Source: Parabacteroides distasonis (lineage in GTDB: Bacteria; Bacteroidota; Bacteroidia; Bacteroidales; Tannerellaceae). From it: DNA of 64,000 nucleotides. The translations under genes and the position numbers were made by a program. The DNA lies in NCBI GenBank assembly GCA_021531775.1, contig JAFBIU010000019.1, positions 1-64,000 on the forward strand. The letters are read 5' to 3'. Below the pieces are notes generated by a model. The model was not told where the DNA came from. It saw nothing but the letters and a program-made list of their open reading frames with translations, and did not search any database. Shown in pieces: positions 53,588-63,653 of the stretch (the stretch's first letter is position 1; the number at the start of each line of letters is the position of its first letter).

Positions 53588-56500
53588 TTACTCCTCTGCC
53601 TTTGCTTTTTTCCGATATTGTGTTGGAGTCATACCAGTATATTGCTTGAAGGCCGTACTGAAGTAGGAAGCCGTATTGTAGCCCACCCGTTCCGAAATCT
53701 CCGTAAAGGACAAGGCACTCTCCTTGACAAAGCGAATGGCCTTTTCCATACGAATCTTGGTGATGTATTCATTGCAACCCATGCCCGTCAATGACTTCAT
53801 CTTGTTGAAGATCGAAGCACGACTCATGCCCATCTCCATCTCAATCAAGGCAATATCTAACGATGTATTGTCGATATGTTGTTCGATCAATTCGTTCAAT
53901 TTCTTCAAGAAGGTCTCATCCGCATAACTGATGGTCACCTCCTCGGGCAGCGGAACAACCCCCGGAGTCGAATACTTATCCTGTACCCGTTGACGGGTAT
54001 TCAGCTGGTTCAGCACAATCTGTTTCAAGACTTCGAGATCAAACGGTTTGGGCAAATAGGCATCTGCACCGGTTTTGTAGCCCACTTGGATACTATGTTC
54101 ATCCGTCTTGGCCGTCAGCAAAAGTACCGGAATATGACTGATATTCAAATCGCTCTTGATCCGACGACACAACTCATAACCATCCATTCGCGGCATCATC
54201 ACATCACTGATCACAGCATCCGGACGGTTATTCTGCAAAACCTTCATGGCCTCCACACCATCTTTAGCCGTCAATATCTCCTTGAAACTCTCTTTCAACG
54301 CATCGTGCAAGAACTGAGTAATCGACTCCTGATCATCCACCACCAAGATGGTATAGTCATATTTCTCCTGATTCTTGGCTACCAGCTGCAATTTCTTAGT
54401 TCCAGTCTCTTCCAAGAGCTCTGGCTGTTCGACAGATTTCTGTTCTACCTCGGTCAATGGAGCCTCAGCTATCACCTGCTCCTGTATTAAAGGTAATGTA
54501 AAGTAGAAGGTTGCACCCTTGGTGGCATTGTTGTAGGCCCCAATTGTACCCTTATGTTGCTCCAGCAATACCTTTGAATAGGCCAATCCCAAGCCTGTAC
54601 CCGTGCTCTCTTTCGCACCTTGGTAGAAACGGGTAAAGAGTTCCTTTTCATCTCCGGGCTGCAAGCCTGTTCCCTCATCAGAGACCTCCACACGTACGTG
54701 ATCCTTTTCCAACAGGGTACGTACGGTCATGGTCGTTCCAGTGGGGCTATGCTTCAACGCATTCATCACCAGATTATTCAAAACGATATCACACTTACGG
54801 ATGTCAAACGGTACCATTGTGATACGTTTGTCAGCATCCAAGACCACCCGAACCCCACGCTCTTCTCCCTCGGATACGAAGTCACGGATACCCTCCTCAA
54901 CCCACGCATTAAAGGGGTGGGCCTGAAGTTGCAGTTTGACTGCCTTTCGTCCCATCTTTTCCAAATCGAGCACCATATTGATGATATCTGTCATTCGGCT
55001 CGATTGTCGGCAAGCCGTCTGCAACAGGCGATAGTTTTCATCATTCGGACTGATTCGCTTCAGCATACGTTTCAATGGCGCATAGATCAACGTCAAAGGT
55101 GTACGCAATTCGTGGCTGACATTGACCAGAAAATCAATCTTTTCCTCGTTCATCCGGAGCTGATTCTGCGCAATTGTCCGTTCCATCGACTGCTCTTTGC
55201 GAACCATGATGTAGCGGATAAACCCTCCTCCGATGATCAAGAAGACAGTTACGATACTGCCCAAGAACCACCAACTCTGATACCAAGGAGGCAATACATC
55301 AAAACTTCCTAACGGTTGGTATTCCGACCAGCGGCCATCATTCAACATAGAGGATACCTGTACATCGTAATGCCCAGGATGCAGGTTGAACAGACGCAAA
55401 GCACCATCGATATCTTCCACTGGTTCTGTACTGTAGTTATGCACTTTAAACCGATAATTACGTTTGCGGAAACGGTCCCGATCTTGTGTCAACAACGTTA
55501 AAAACAGATTACTCCGATAGGGGATCTCCAAGTGATTCTTCTTATTGTAGAAAGGATTACCCAAGCTCTGTCCATTCAGGATACATTCCGAAATATCATA
55601 ATGGGTCTCCGAATTGTTACGAACGGCCCGCTGATAGTCGATCTGCATCAATCCGTTCACGCTACCCATATAGATATAATCACCATCCACAGTCGTTGAT
55701 GTCCGGATAAATTCACATGTGAAAGCTCCATCCATCTTATTATAGGCAACGAAATGTTCGTTCTTGGGATTATAGGAGTACAGTCCGTAATAGGTTCCGA
55801 TCCAAATACGTCCCTCCTTGGGATCAGCCTGTATGGACAAGACATCCACAAACAGATTCGTCGGAATACGGTAGGACTCCTTTGTCTTCGGATCCACCCG
55901 TACTACACCGAAATTGGTCGCCAACCAAATAATGCCGTCAGGCGTTTCTGTAGCCATATTGATCAACTCCTTCGGAACCTTATGCGTATAGACCGTTGAA
56001 AGCACCTCGGTCTTGTGATCCAGACGATAAATATGCGTGCGATCAGAGATGTAGGTATAATCTGCATTCGAACTGACATATCGGACCGTACCGAAGGCCA
56101 TGTAGTAATTTTCCTCCGAATCGTTTTGGGCCAATGTAAAGCGATTTTCCCGAATGTGATAGATATAGGCTTTATTGGTGAGTACCAATACGGTCTCGGG
56201 TGAATTTTTCCGGATATGGATCTCATTGCCGGACCCTACAGCACGTGTATCCACCTCTTCATCATAGATTTGCAATGGCGTCATCCGGCCCGTATGCACA
56301 TCAAAAATCTGCAATCCACGTCCATAGATCGACAACAACAACCGATTAGCATCCAAATCGGCAATGGCTGTAACATAGGAATTTTCCGTGGTGGGGAAAC
56401 GTTTGAAGGTTTCGGTCTGGGGATCAAAGCAGTTCAATCCATCATTGGTCGTACCTACCCATACCTTGTCTCCTTGTGGGCAGATACTGGCGACAGAGCT

Positions 56501-57538
56501 GGAATAGGGACCTCTTCCGAAACCAGAACCCTCCTCGGTAAAGGTGCGAATATAGACCGGTCCGAACACGACCAGACCGTGGTTTGCAATACCCATCAAG
56601 ATATTACCATATTTATCGTGATCGAGTCGTGATACGGTATTGCCCGGAAGCGTAAACTGCCCATTTCCCTTTACATGCTGGAATTGACGGATATCACCCG
56701 TCTCCGGATTCAGGAAAAGCAGACCGCTCGCTCGTGTTCCAAGAATGATTTTCCCATCGACTTCCGTCACTGCCAACAACTGGCTTGTGGGCAAATTACC
56801 CTGCTCCTTCGAATAGCAGGCCAAACGTTGTCCATCCGCCGAGAAACAATGTAACCCCTTATTGTTGGTGGTAATCCAAAGACGTTTTTGACTATCGACA
56901 TAAAAATCGGTCGTCGGACCCTGACAATCGAAAAAGTCTTGACTGACTTCTCCGGTATCCAACCGCACACGGAAAACGACAAACGAACGAGACTGACACA
57001 ACAGGGTATTGTCGTCCAACAGCCCAAACTTTTCGATCCAATAGTCTTTCGTCAATTCGGCTATAAGTGTCACACGCTGATCTGTATCATTATAATAATT
57101 GATTTTACCGGCAGAAATCCATAACATACCCTCTTTCCAAGGACATCCGCCATACGACACGATAGGCTTACCCTCTTCGTTCAGCAGCGGTTCAAATTTA
57201 TCAGTGTCATAGTGATAGACCGCAATACCACCCACAGTAAAAACCCATAAATTGTGATGCCGATCCTCATTGACATTCCACACATCGTTACCCGGAAGAG
57301 AGGTCGGATCGCCTTCGATATGCAGATACTGCTTCAGGTGATAACCATCAAATTTACCCAAACCGGAGCGCGTGGGTAACCAAATGTAACCTCGGCTATC
57401 CTCGTAAATGTTACTCAGGCGCGTAGGGAACATAATATCCGCTTCCTGCGTAACTTTATAGAAAGAATAATGCTCTACCCCCATTGCAGGCCATATTGAT
57501 ACAACCCACAACAGCAGGAGTACTACCAATTGCTTCAT
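53588..57538 (-). CDS. Hybrid two-component system beside susCD
   Basis: A 1316-residue HTCS, likely activator of the neighbouring susCD genes. Order: signal peptide (1-20), Reg_prop propellers (IYEDSRGYIWLPTRSGLGKFDG and repeats, about 25-640), Y_Y_Y domain (about 645-750), membrane span (about 758-778), HisKA with His809 (NVSHELRTP), HATPase (NNLVMNALKHS, GTGLGLAYSK), receiver Asp1112 (SDVMMPRMDG), and AraC HTH (about 1210-1305). It closely resembles the HTCS at 37030-41064; the second HTH helix region (YNTASYFSTAFKQYTG) is identical. It is convergent with susD and shares the terminator region. Confidence 0.96.
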   Translation of the reverse strand: MKQLVVLLLLWVVSIWPAMGVEHYSFYKVTQEADIMFPTRLSNIYEDSRGYIWLPTRSGLGKFDGYHLKQYLHIEGDPTSLPGNDVWNVNEDRHHNLWVFTVGGIAVYHYDTDKFEPLLNEEGKPIVSYGGCPWKEGMLWISAGKINYYNDTDQRVTLIAELTKDYWIEKFGLLDDNTLLCQSRSFVVFRVRLDTGEVSQDFFDCQGPTTDFYVDSQKRLWITTNNKGLHCFSADGQRLACYSKEQGNLPTSQLLAVTEVDGKIILGTRASGLLFLNPETGDIRQFQHVKGNGQFTLPGNTVSRLDHDKYGNILMGIANHGLVVFGPVYIRTFTEEGSGFGRGPYSSSVASICPQGDKVWVGTTNDGLNCFDPQTETFKRFPTTENSYVTAIADLDANRLLLSIYGRGLQIFDVHTGRMTPLQIYDEEVDTRAVGSGNEIHIRKNSPETVLVLTNKAYIYHIRENRFTLAQNDSEENYYMAFGTVRYVSSNADYTYISDRTHIYRLDHKTEVLSTVYTHKVPKELINMATETPDGIIWLATNFGVVRVDPKTKESYRIPTNLFVDVLSIQADPKEGRIWIGTYYGLYSYNPKNEHFVAYNKMDGAFTCEFIRTSTTVDGDYIYMGSVNGLMQIDYQRAVRNNSETHYDISECILNGQSLGNPFYNKKNHLEIPYRSNLFLTLLTQDRDRFRKRNYRFKVHNYSTEPVEDIDGALRLFNLHPGHYDVQVSSMLNDGRWSEYQPLGSFDVLPPWYQSWWFLGSIVTVFLIIGGGFIRYIMVRKEQSMERTIAQNQLRMNEEKIDFLVNVSHELRTPLTLIYAPLKRMLKRISPNDENYRLLQTACRQSSRMTDIINMVLDLEKMGRKAVKLQLQAHPFNAWVEEGIRDFVSEGEERGVRVVLDADKRITMVPFDIRKCDIVLNNLVMNALKHSPTGTTMTVRTLLEKDHVRVEVSDEGTGLQPGDEKELFTRFYQGAKESTGTGLGLAYSKVLLEQHKGTIGAYNNATKGATFYFTLPLIQEQVIAEAPLTEVEQKSVEQPELLEETGTKKLQLVAKNQEKYDYTILVVDDQESITQFLHDALKESFKEILTAKDGVEAMKVLQNNRPDAVISDVMMPRMDGYELCRRIKSDLNISHIPVLLLTAKTDEHSIQVGYKTGADAYLPKPFDLEVLKQIVLNQLNTRQRVQDKYSTPGVVPLPEEVTISYADETFLKKLNELIEQHIDNTSLDIALIEMEMGMSRASIFNKMKSLTGMGCNEYITKIRMEKAIRFVKESALSFTEISERVGYNTASYFSTAFKQYTGMTPTQYRKKAKAEE

Positions 57539-57580
57539 AAAAAGATATTTTTAACCCAATATAAAAACGAACAACTGGTA

Positions 57581-57588
57581 CAAAACTA
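57581..57588 (-). promoter_or_regulatory. Bacteroidota -7 element (third HTCS)
   Basis: TAGTTTTG on the minus strand, 42 bp before the ATG at 57538. Confidence 0.5.
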
Positions 57589-57633
57589 CACATTATTTTT
57601 CAGTTTATCACACTTTTCTCTTTTTTTTACAAA

Positions 57634-58242
57634 TTAATCGTCTAATTCCCCTTTTCCCTGACGAACGATCACAAATTCATCAGATGTACAATCAATCACG
57701 GTCGAAGCCTCTGTACCACCCATACCGCCATCGATCACCACATCCACCACATCTTCATACTTCTCTGCAATTAGTTCAGGATCTGTAGAATACTCAATAT
57801 ATTCATCCTCATCGTGGATAGACATGGTCAGAATCGGATTACCCAACTCCTTCACCAATTGACGAATGATGTTGTTATCCGGCACACGGATTCCCACTTC
57901 TCGACGGTTCTTGTAAATTTTCGGCAACTCACTGCTGGTCGGGAGAATAAAGGTGAAAGGACCAGGCAGATTCTTCTTCATCAACTTAAAAGCCGAGTTG
58001 CTCACCTTGGCATATGCACTCAAATTCGACAAGTCATAACAGATGATCGACAAGCCGCTCTTCTGCGGATTCACCCCTTTAATTTGACAAATCTTCTCGA
58101 CAGCCCGAACATTCAAGGCATCACAACCGATCGCATAGACCGTATCAGTGGGATAGATAACAAGGCCTCCGTCACGCAGGACGGAGATGACCTTATCAAT
58201 TGCTTTCGGATTGGGATTTTCAGGATATATCTTGATAAACAT
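57634..58242 (-). CDS. L-threonylcarbamoyladenylate synthase (Sua5/YrdC/YciO family)
   Basis: A 202-residue YrdC-domain protein. Family members make threonylcarbamoyl-AMP from threonine, bicarbonate and ATP for the t6A37 tRNA modification. Seen: GGLVIYPTDTVYAIGCDA (about 26-43), KGVNPQKSGLSIICYDLSNLSAYA, GPFTFILPTS and REVGIRVPDNNIIRQL. The short form without the Sua5 C-terminal domain is closest to YciO/YrdC proteins, so the true TsaC could be elsewhere. It starts 2 bp after the fabI stop and is the last gene of the prenyl synthase-GSCFA-murF/alr-fabI operon. Confidence 0.87.
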   Translation of the reverse strand: MFIKIYPENPNPKAIDKVISVLRDGGLVIYPTDTVYAIGCDALNVRAVEKICQIKGVNPQKSGLSIICYDLSNLSAYAKVSNSAFKLMKKNLPGPFTFILPTSSELPKIYKNRREVGIRVPDNNIIRQLVKELGNPILTMSIHDEDEYIEYSTDPELIAEKYEDVVDVVIDGGMGGTEASTVIDCTSDEFVIVRQGKGELDD

Positions 58243-58244
58243 GA

Positions 58245-59102
58245 TTAACCGTAAATAATATGACCATTCTCATCCGTATATTCTTCCAATCCCTTACTGT
58301 ATTGGTTCATGGCACGCAGACTCATACCCATGCTGGAGAAGCCACCATCGTGATACAGGTTCTGCATGGTCACCTTACGTGTGAAATCGGAAAACATCAT
58401 CACGCAATAGTTGGCACACTCATCTGCCGTAGCATTTCCCAATGGACTCATTTTGCCGGCAAAATCCATCAGATGTTCCATACCCTTCACACCACTGCCA
58501 GCTGTCGTCAATGTAGGCGATTGAGAAATCGTATTGATACGCACATGCTTTTCCCGACCGTAGATATAACCGAAGCTACGGGCAATGGATTCCAAGAGAC
58601 TCTTGGCATCCGCCATATCGTTGTAGCCAAAGAAGGTACGCTGGGCAGCTACATAAGAGAGGGCTACTACCGAACCATATTCGGCAATGGCATCCTGTTT
58701 CTTGGCCACCTGCAACATTTTGTGGAAAGAGATGGCCGAAATGTCCAATGTCTTTTCCAACATACTATAATCCAGATCATCATACGTACGTTTCTTCCGC
58801 ACATTCGGACTCATACCAATGGAATGGAGCACAAAGTCGATCTGACCGCCAAGGATCTCGACCGATTTCGCAAAGACCATTTCCAAATCTTCTACATTGG
58901 TAGCATCTGCAGGCAACACTTCGGCATTTAATTTCTTTGCCAATTCGTCCACCTGTCCCATACGGACAGCTACCGGTGTATTACTCAAGGTGATGACAGC
59001 ACCCTCTTCGACAGCCTTTTCCGCCACTTTCCATGCAATAGACATATCATTCAGTGCGCCAAAAATAATGCCGCGTTTTCCTTGTAATAAATTATGACCC
59101 AT
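58245..59102 (-). CDS. fabI: Enoyl-ACP reductase (NADH)
   Basis: A 285-residue SDR enzyme for the last step of fatty-acid chain elongation. Seen: nucleotide-binding start GKRGIIFGALNDMSIAWKVA, DFVLHSIGMSP, and the FabI-type triad spaced as Tyr150, Tyr160 and Lys167 (LSYVAAQRTFFGYNDMADAK), the same spacing as Tyr146/Tyr156/Lys163 of E. coli FabI. A C-terminal extension (after DGGFSSMGMSLRAM) is longer than in E. coli. It lies 18 bp downstream of murF-alr. Confidence 0.93.
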   Translation of the reverse strand: MGHNLLQGKRGIIFGALNDMSIAWKVAEKAVEEGAVITLSNTPVAVRMGQVDELAKKLNAEVLPADATNVEDLEMVFAKSVEILGGQIDFVLHSIGMSPNVRKKRTYDDLDYSMLEKTLDISAISFHKMLQVAKKQDAIAEYGSVVALSYVAAQRTFFGYNDMADAKSLLESIARSFGYIYGREKHVRINTISQSPTLTTAGSGVKGMEHLMDFAGKMSPLGNATADECANYCVMMFSDFTRKVTMQNLYHDGGFSSMGMSLRAMNQYSKGLEEYTDENGHIIYG

Positions 59103-59120
59103 AAAAAATAGTTAGATGAT

Positions 59121-61589
59121 TTATAACTCGCGATAATAAACTCGTTTGACCCGTGGAGAGACAGAGGTCAGAATTTCATACGGAATCGTATGCAACTTCT
59201 CTGCCAACTCTGTGACGGGTAACTCTTCACCAAAAATAATGACCGGATCGCCCTCTTGTGCATCCGTATCGGTTACATCCACCATGCAGGCGTCCATACA
59301 GATATTGCCCACAATCGGACAACGGTGGCCTCGAATGACCACTTCACCCACCCCATTGCTGAGGTGACGGTCCAATCCATCTGCATAACCGATCGGGATG
59401 ATGGCAATGCGAGAATCTCGCTCCACATAGGTCCGCCTACTGTAGCCGATGGAATCAGCGGCCGGAACTGACTGAATTTGCAAGATGGTTGTCTTCAACG
59501 TACTGACATGCTCCAAACCCTTCAAGCCTGAAGCACTCACTCCATACAATCCAATGCCCAAACGAACCATATCCATCTGATAGGACGCAAAGCGTTCGAT
59601 ACCGGCTGTATTGAGAATATGTTTGATAACGCGTTTCTCCAATCCCCGTTCCAAGGTTGCTGCTGCCTCCTGGAAGGTCTGCAACTGCCGATGAGTAAAG
59701 TCATCAAAGATGGAGGAGTCGCTCCCCACCAAATGAGAGAAAATGGAACGGGCAGTCACACCTGTTTGCCGTTTCAGCCGGCTACAGATCTCCGGCACAT
59801 CGCTGGGGGCAAATCCCAACCGATGCATACCGGTATCGATCTTAATATGAATCGGATAGTCTGTTATACCTCGTCGTTCCGTCTCATGTACCAATGCATC
59901 CAACAGACGGAAACTATAGACCTCTGGTTCGAGGTGATTCTCGAAGAGCACATTGAAACTGCTCATTTCGGGATTCATCACCAAGATGGGAATCGTAATA
60001 CCCTCTTTCCGCAACTCGGCTCCCTCGTCCGCAACAGCCACGGCCAAATAATCGCACCGATGTTCCTGCAATGTCTTGGCCAGTTCGTATGAACCTGCAC
60101 CATAAGCAAAGGCCTTTACCATACAGACCATCTTGGTTTCGGGCTTCAGCTTCGAACGGTAGAAATTGAAATTGTGTGCTATCGCATCCAGATTCACCTC
60201 CAGAATGGTCTCATGCACCTTCTTTTCCAATAGATCTGATATCCGTTCGAAATGGAAACGACGAGACCCCTTGATCAGAATCAGTTCATCGTGAAAACGA
60301 TGGAACGAAGGGGACTGGATAAACTCGTCGGTTGTCAGGTAGAACTCCTTTTCTAAGTTGAACAGAGATGCATACTCTTTCAAATCACGACCAATACCGA
60401 TGATCCGATCGATATGCTTCCGATGCACCAAATCGGCAACCTTTTTATATAACGATTTGGGCAGTGTACCCGACTGGAGAATATCTGAAAGAATCAATGT
60501 CGTCTTCAAAGGCTTTCCGGCCAGACGGCTCTGTTGGAAATCCAACGCAATGTCCAAGGAATTGATATCCGAATTGTATGTATCATTTATCAGCAGGCAA
60601 TTATGAATCCCCTGTTTGACATCCAACCGCATATCGACAGGTTCCAAGCGACGGAACTTCTCCACATCACTCACACTGGTCGGCTTCAAGAAAGCCATTA
60701 CAGCAATGCACTGGATCACGTTTTCGATGGAGGCATCATCCGTAAACGGAATCGTAATGACCTGTGTAAAACCCAACAAGGTACAAGTAATAACCGTTTG
60801 ATCTGTTCCTTTTTCGATCGATTCGATGAAAAGAGGAGCTTCTGAATCGTGACGACTCCACACCAAAGCTTTATGCGACAGACAAGCAGACTCTACACAG
60901 CGAGCCAAAAAGGCATCGTCACCATTGTAAACCAAGGCCTCACAATCCTTGAACAGCATCAACTTCTCCAGACACTTCTGATTGGCCGAAATAAAATTCT
61001 CCTGATGCGCTTCGCCTATGTTGGTAATCACACCAATGGTTGGTGCAATGATGGGTTGCAACCGCTCCATTTCGTCTGGTTGAGAGATACCCGCTTCAAA
61101 AATACCCAAGGTATGCTTTTCGTTCATCTGCCAAACCGACAAGGGAACTCCTAATTGCGAATTGTAACTGCGAGGAGAACGGACGATATTGAAATCGTTA
61201 TGAAGCAATTGATACAAAAACTCCTTTACCACGGTTTTACCATTGCTACCCGTGATACCGACCACCGGAATGTCAAACTTCTCACGGTGGTAAGCGGCCA
61301 ATTTCTGCAAAGCTTTCAACGTGTCTTTAACCAACAGGAAATTGGCCTCCTTCATTTCATCAAATTCCGGCAACCAATGGCTGACGACAAAATTACGTAC
61401 CCGAAGACGATACAGATCACCTACATACCGATGTCCATCGTTCGTCTTGGTAGGCAAAGCAAAAAAGAGGCTCTCTTCTGGCAAAGACAAACGACGACTA
61501 TCGGTCAGCAGAAGACTGATCCGATCGTCATGTAACTGATCTGTTGAGGCACCAATGGCCTGAGCTATTTCTTTAATCGTATATTCCAT
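59121..61589 (-). CDS. Bifunctional MurF ligase / alanine racemase
   Basis: An 822-residue fusion. The N-terminal half (about 1-455) is a Mur ligase with P-loop GITGSNGKTVVKEF (about 111-124) and the IFEAGISQPDEME region; it should add D-Ala-D-Ala to UDP-MurNAc-tripeptide. The C-terminal half (about 460-822) is a PLP-dependent alanine racemase with Lys492 in MVCMVKAFAYGAGSYE as the PLP lysine and the catalytic Tyr region GYSRRTYVERDS. The fusion puts D-Ala supply and use in one protein and is typical of Bacteroidota. Its start overlaps the GSCFA gene by 17 bp. Confidence 0.95.
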   Translation of the reverse strand: MEYTIKEIAQAIGASTDQLHDDRISLLLTDSRRLSLPEESLFFALPTKTNDGHRYVGDLYRLRVRNFVVSHWLPEFDEMKEANFLLVKDTLKALQKLAAYHREKFDIPVVGITGSNGKTVVKEFLYQLLHNDFNIVRSPRSYNSQLGVPLSVWQMNEKHTLGIFEAGISQPDEMERLQPIIAPTIGVITNIGEAHQENFISANQKCLEKLMLFKDCEALVYNGDDAFLARCVESACLSHKALVWSRHDSEAPLFIESIEKGTDQTVITCTLLGFTQVITIPFTDDASIENVIQCIAVMAFLKPTSVSDVEKFRRLEPVDMRLDVKQGIHNCLLINDTYNSDINSLDIALDFQQSRLAGKPLKTTLILSDILQSGTLPKSLYKKVADLVHRKHIDRIIGIGRDLKEYASLFNLEKEFYLTTDEFIQSPSFHRFHDELILIKGSRRFHFERISDLLEKKVHETILEVNLDAIAHNFNFYRSKLKPETKMVCMVKAFAYGAGSYELAKTLQEHRCDYLAVAVADEGAELRKEGITIPILVMNPEMSSFNVLFENHLEPEVYSFRLLDALVHETERRGITDYPIHIKIDTGMHRLGFAPSDVPEICSRLKRQTGVTARSIFSHLVGSDSSIFDDFTHRQLQTFQEAAATLERGLEKRVIKHILNTAGIERFASYQMDMVRLGIGLYGVSASGLKGLEHVSTLKTTILQIQSVPAADSIGYSRRTYVERDSRIAIIPIGYADGLDRHLSNGVGEVVIRGHRCPIVGNICMDACMVDVTDTDAQEGDPVIIFGEELPVTELAEKLHTIPYEILTSVSPRVKRVYYREL

Positions 61590-62565
61590 ACTTGTTTCTC
61601 AACTCCTTTTCTTCATCCATTGCAAAGAACGGAATTTTCTCACGAATGCGTTCTATTCTTAACAAAGTTTGAACAATAAATTGTCGGTATAATTCGTTTT
61701 CGGGATCGAAGGGACGATGGGCCAATGCCTGCTTGACCGACTGGCAAGCCTTAGCCAACTGTTGCGTCTCGGCTGAAAACCAATTCTCGGCAAACCGTTG
61801 CCAAATGTAATCGACGGCCTGCTCGGAGGGATGCAGCAGATCTGCTGCATAGAAACGGTAGTCGCGTAATTCATCCATCACCAATTCGTAGGCCGGAAAA
61901 TAGGCGGTTTGACCGGGAAATTCCCGACACAATTGATCGATAGCCAAGAGGAGGGTAGCTTTACTCAACTGGTTGCCGTGGGCTCCATCCTTCCAATGAC
62001 GAATCGGACTGACCGTAAACAGTACGCATAGATGCGGATTCCATGCCTGCAATTCGGAGAGCAACGATCGCCAATCAGCCACGATCTGTTCAGCCGTCAG
62101 ACGCTCGCGTTCGAACAGTGCATCAGGTTGTTTATGACAATTGGCTACGACCTCTCCCGTACGTTTCAGCCGATAGACAAAAGCCGTACCAAATGTGACA
62201 ACCAGTCGGGTTGCCTGCCGGAAATGGTTCGAGGAGCCTTCGAGACGCCTATTGATTTGTTGCAGACATTCGGTCTCCGTACGTGCCGAGAAACGGCTGT
62301 GATGAGCATAGCTGTGATAACCTCCATGGGCAGCAAACAAATCAGCAACCGTAAAAGGAACCGGATGCATCAACCGCCGGAGAGCCATGGCCACAGAAGA
62401 GGGATTATACAAGGTGCCGAATGGATTCACGTCCGTCAGAAAGGCATGATCGGTCAATCGATTTCCAATATGTTCCGCAAAACAGGAGCCGACTAACAAG
62501 ATTGAATCGGCATGTGAAAACAGGAAGAGTCCCTTTTCCAACGTGACTTCGGTTGTCCACTTCAT
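61573..62565 (-). CDS. GSCFA domain-containing protein
   Basis: A 330-residue protein with the GSCFA signature LLVGSCFAEHIGNRL (about 24-38), conserved TDVNPFGTLYNPSSVAMALRR and VVTFGTAFVYRL, SPIRHWKDGAHGNQLSKATLLLAID and DLLHPSEQAVDYIWQRF. The layout (GSxF near the start, DxxHP near the end) is that of SGNH/GDSL-type esterases, so an acyl-esterase role is likely but unproven. No signal peptide is seen. It sits between the prenyl synthase and murF-alr genes. Confidence 0.88.
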   Translation of the reverse strand: MKWTTEVTLEKGLFLFSHADSILLVGSCFAEHIGNRLTDHAFLTDVNPFGTLYNPSSVAMALRRLMHPVPFTVADLFAAHGGYHSYAHHSRFSARTETECLQQINRRLEGSSNHFRQATRLVVTFGTAFVYRLKRTGEVVANCHKQPDALFERERLTAEQIVADWRSLLSELQAWNPHLCVLFTVSPIRHWKDGAHGNQLSKATLLLAIDQLCREFPGQTAYFPAYELVMDELRDYRFYAADLLHPSEQAVDYIWQRFAENWFSAETQQLAKACQSVKQALAHRPFDPENELYRQFIVQTLLRIERIREKIPFFAMDEEKELRNKYGIYD

Positions 62566-62580
62566 CGCAACTGTCTTTCC

Positions 62581-63549
62581 CTATTTCTTCCGTTCAACCA
62601 CGAAAGTTGCCAATTGCAACAAAGCATCCCGGGCAGCCGATAAAGGCAGTTGTTGAATCTGCTCCAAGGCAAGCTGGTAATACTCCTGCATCCGTTGAGT
62701 CGCATATTCAATGCCACCGCTTGTTTTGGCAAATGCGATCAGTTCCTCCACATGAGCCTGGGTAAAATCCTTCTCGCGGATGATCCGTGTCATCTGTTCA
62801 GCTTGCGTTCCACCCTGACGAAGGGCATAGAGAAGAGGGAGCGTTACTTTCCCTTCCCGAATGTCATTGCCGGTCGGTTTGCCAATTTGATTCTCTTTGA
62901 AATAGTCAAAGATATCATCCTTGATTTGAAAAGCATACCCCAAGTATTCGCCAAAATTGCGGCAAGTCGTCACCAAGGATTCGTCAGCACGAGCCGACAA
63001 AGCACCGATTTCTGCACAACCGGACAACAGCATGGCCGTTTTTTTCCGGATGACCTGCAGATAACAGGACTCGTCCAGAATACTCTCTTCAGCCGTTTCC
63101 AACTGCTTGATTTCACCTTCGGAGAGATCCTTTCCCAACTGGGAAATGATACCAACAATCCGCAGATTACCTGTCTGGATCGAACGGATCAAGGCGGAAG
63201 CCAAGAAATAGTCACCGACTAATACCGATACACGGTTATCATAAATGGCATTAAGCGAGGGGACACCCCGACGTTGTTTAGTTTCATCCACTACATCGTC
63301 ATGAATCAACGTTGCCGTATGCAATAACTCTACCAAGACTGCAGCATTGATCGTTTGGTCCGATATCTGCCCGCAAGCCTTTGCCGAGAGTAACAACAAA
63401 AGCGGACGCACGTGCTTTCCCGTCGATTGCAGCAAGGTATCAATAGCAGACTGCAACAAACGGGTTTCACTCCGAAGCGAAGCCGCATAGTCGTCGTTGA
63501 AACGCTTCAATTCAGCGGAGACAGGTCCTTCAATATTTTTGATATCCAT
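62581..63549 (-). CDS. Polyprenyl diphosphate synthase
   Basis: A 322-residue all-trans isoprenyl diphosphate synthase. Seen: GKHVRPLLLLLSAKACG, first aspartate-rich motif LIHDDVVDETKQRRG (DDxxD, about 81-85), chain-binding GDYFLASALIRS, and second aspartate-rich motif FQIKDDIFDYF. Such enzymes make the long side chain of menaquinone; the product length cannot be set with certainty from sequence. ATG 63549 is used because the frame from 63582 would begin upstream of the -7 element. First gene of the five-gene operon. Confidence 0.9.
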   Translation of the reverse strand: MDIKNIEGPVSAELKRFNDDYAASLRSETRLLQSAIDTLLQSTGKHVRPLLLLLSAKACGQISDQTINAAVLVELLHTATLIHDDVVDETKQRRGVPSLNAIYDNRVSVLVGDYFLASALIRSIQTGNLRIVGIISQLGKDLSEGEIKQLETAEESILDESCYLQVIRKKTAMLLSGCAEIGALSARADESLVTTCRNFGEYLGYAFQIKDDIFDYFKENQIGKPTGNDIREGKVTLPLLYALRQGGTQAEQMTRIIREKDFTQAHVEELIAFAKTSGGIEYATQRMQEYYQLALEQIQQLPLSAARDALLQLATFVVERKK

Positions 63550-63570
63550 ATAAAAATTGGCAAAGATGCG

Positions 63571-63578
63571 CAAAAGTA
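63571..63578 (-). promoter_or_regulatory. Bacteroidota -7 element (prenyl synthase operon)
   Basis: TACTTTTG on the minus strand, 21 bp before the ATG at 63549. It lies between divergent polA and the operon. Confidence 0.6.
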
Positions 63579-63653
63579 ACAAAAACTATCGAGTAAGCGA
63601 GTTTTTTCGTACATTTACCCAGTTTTTGTGCCACTAAAACGTGTTAAAAGCAA

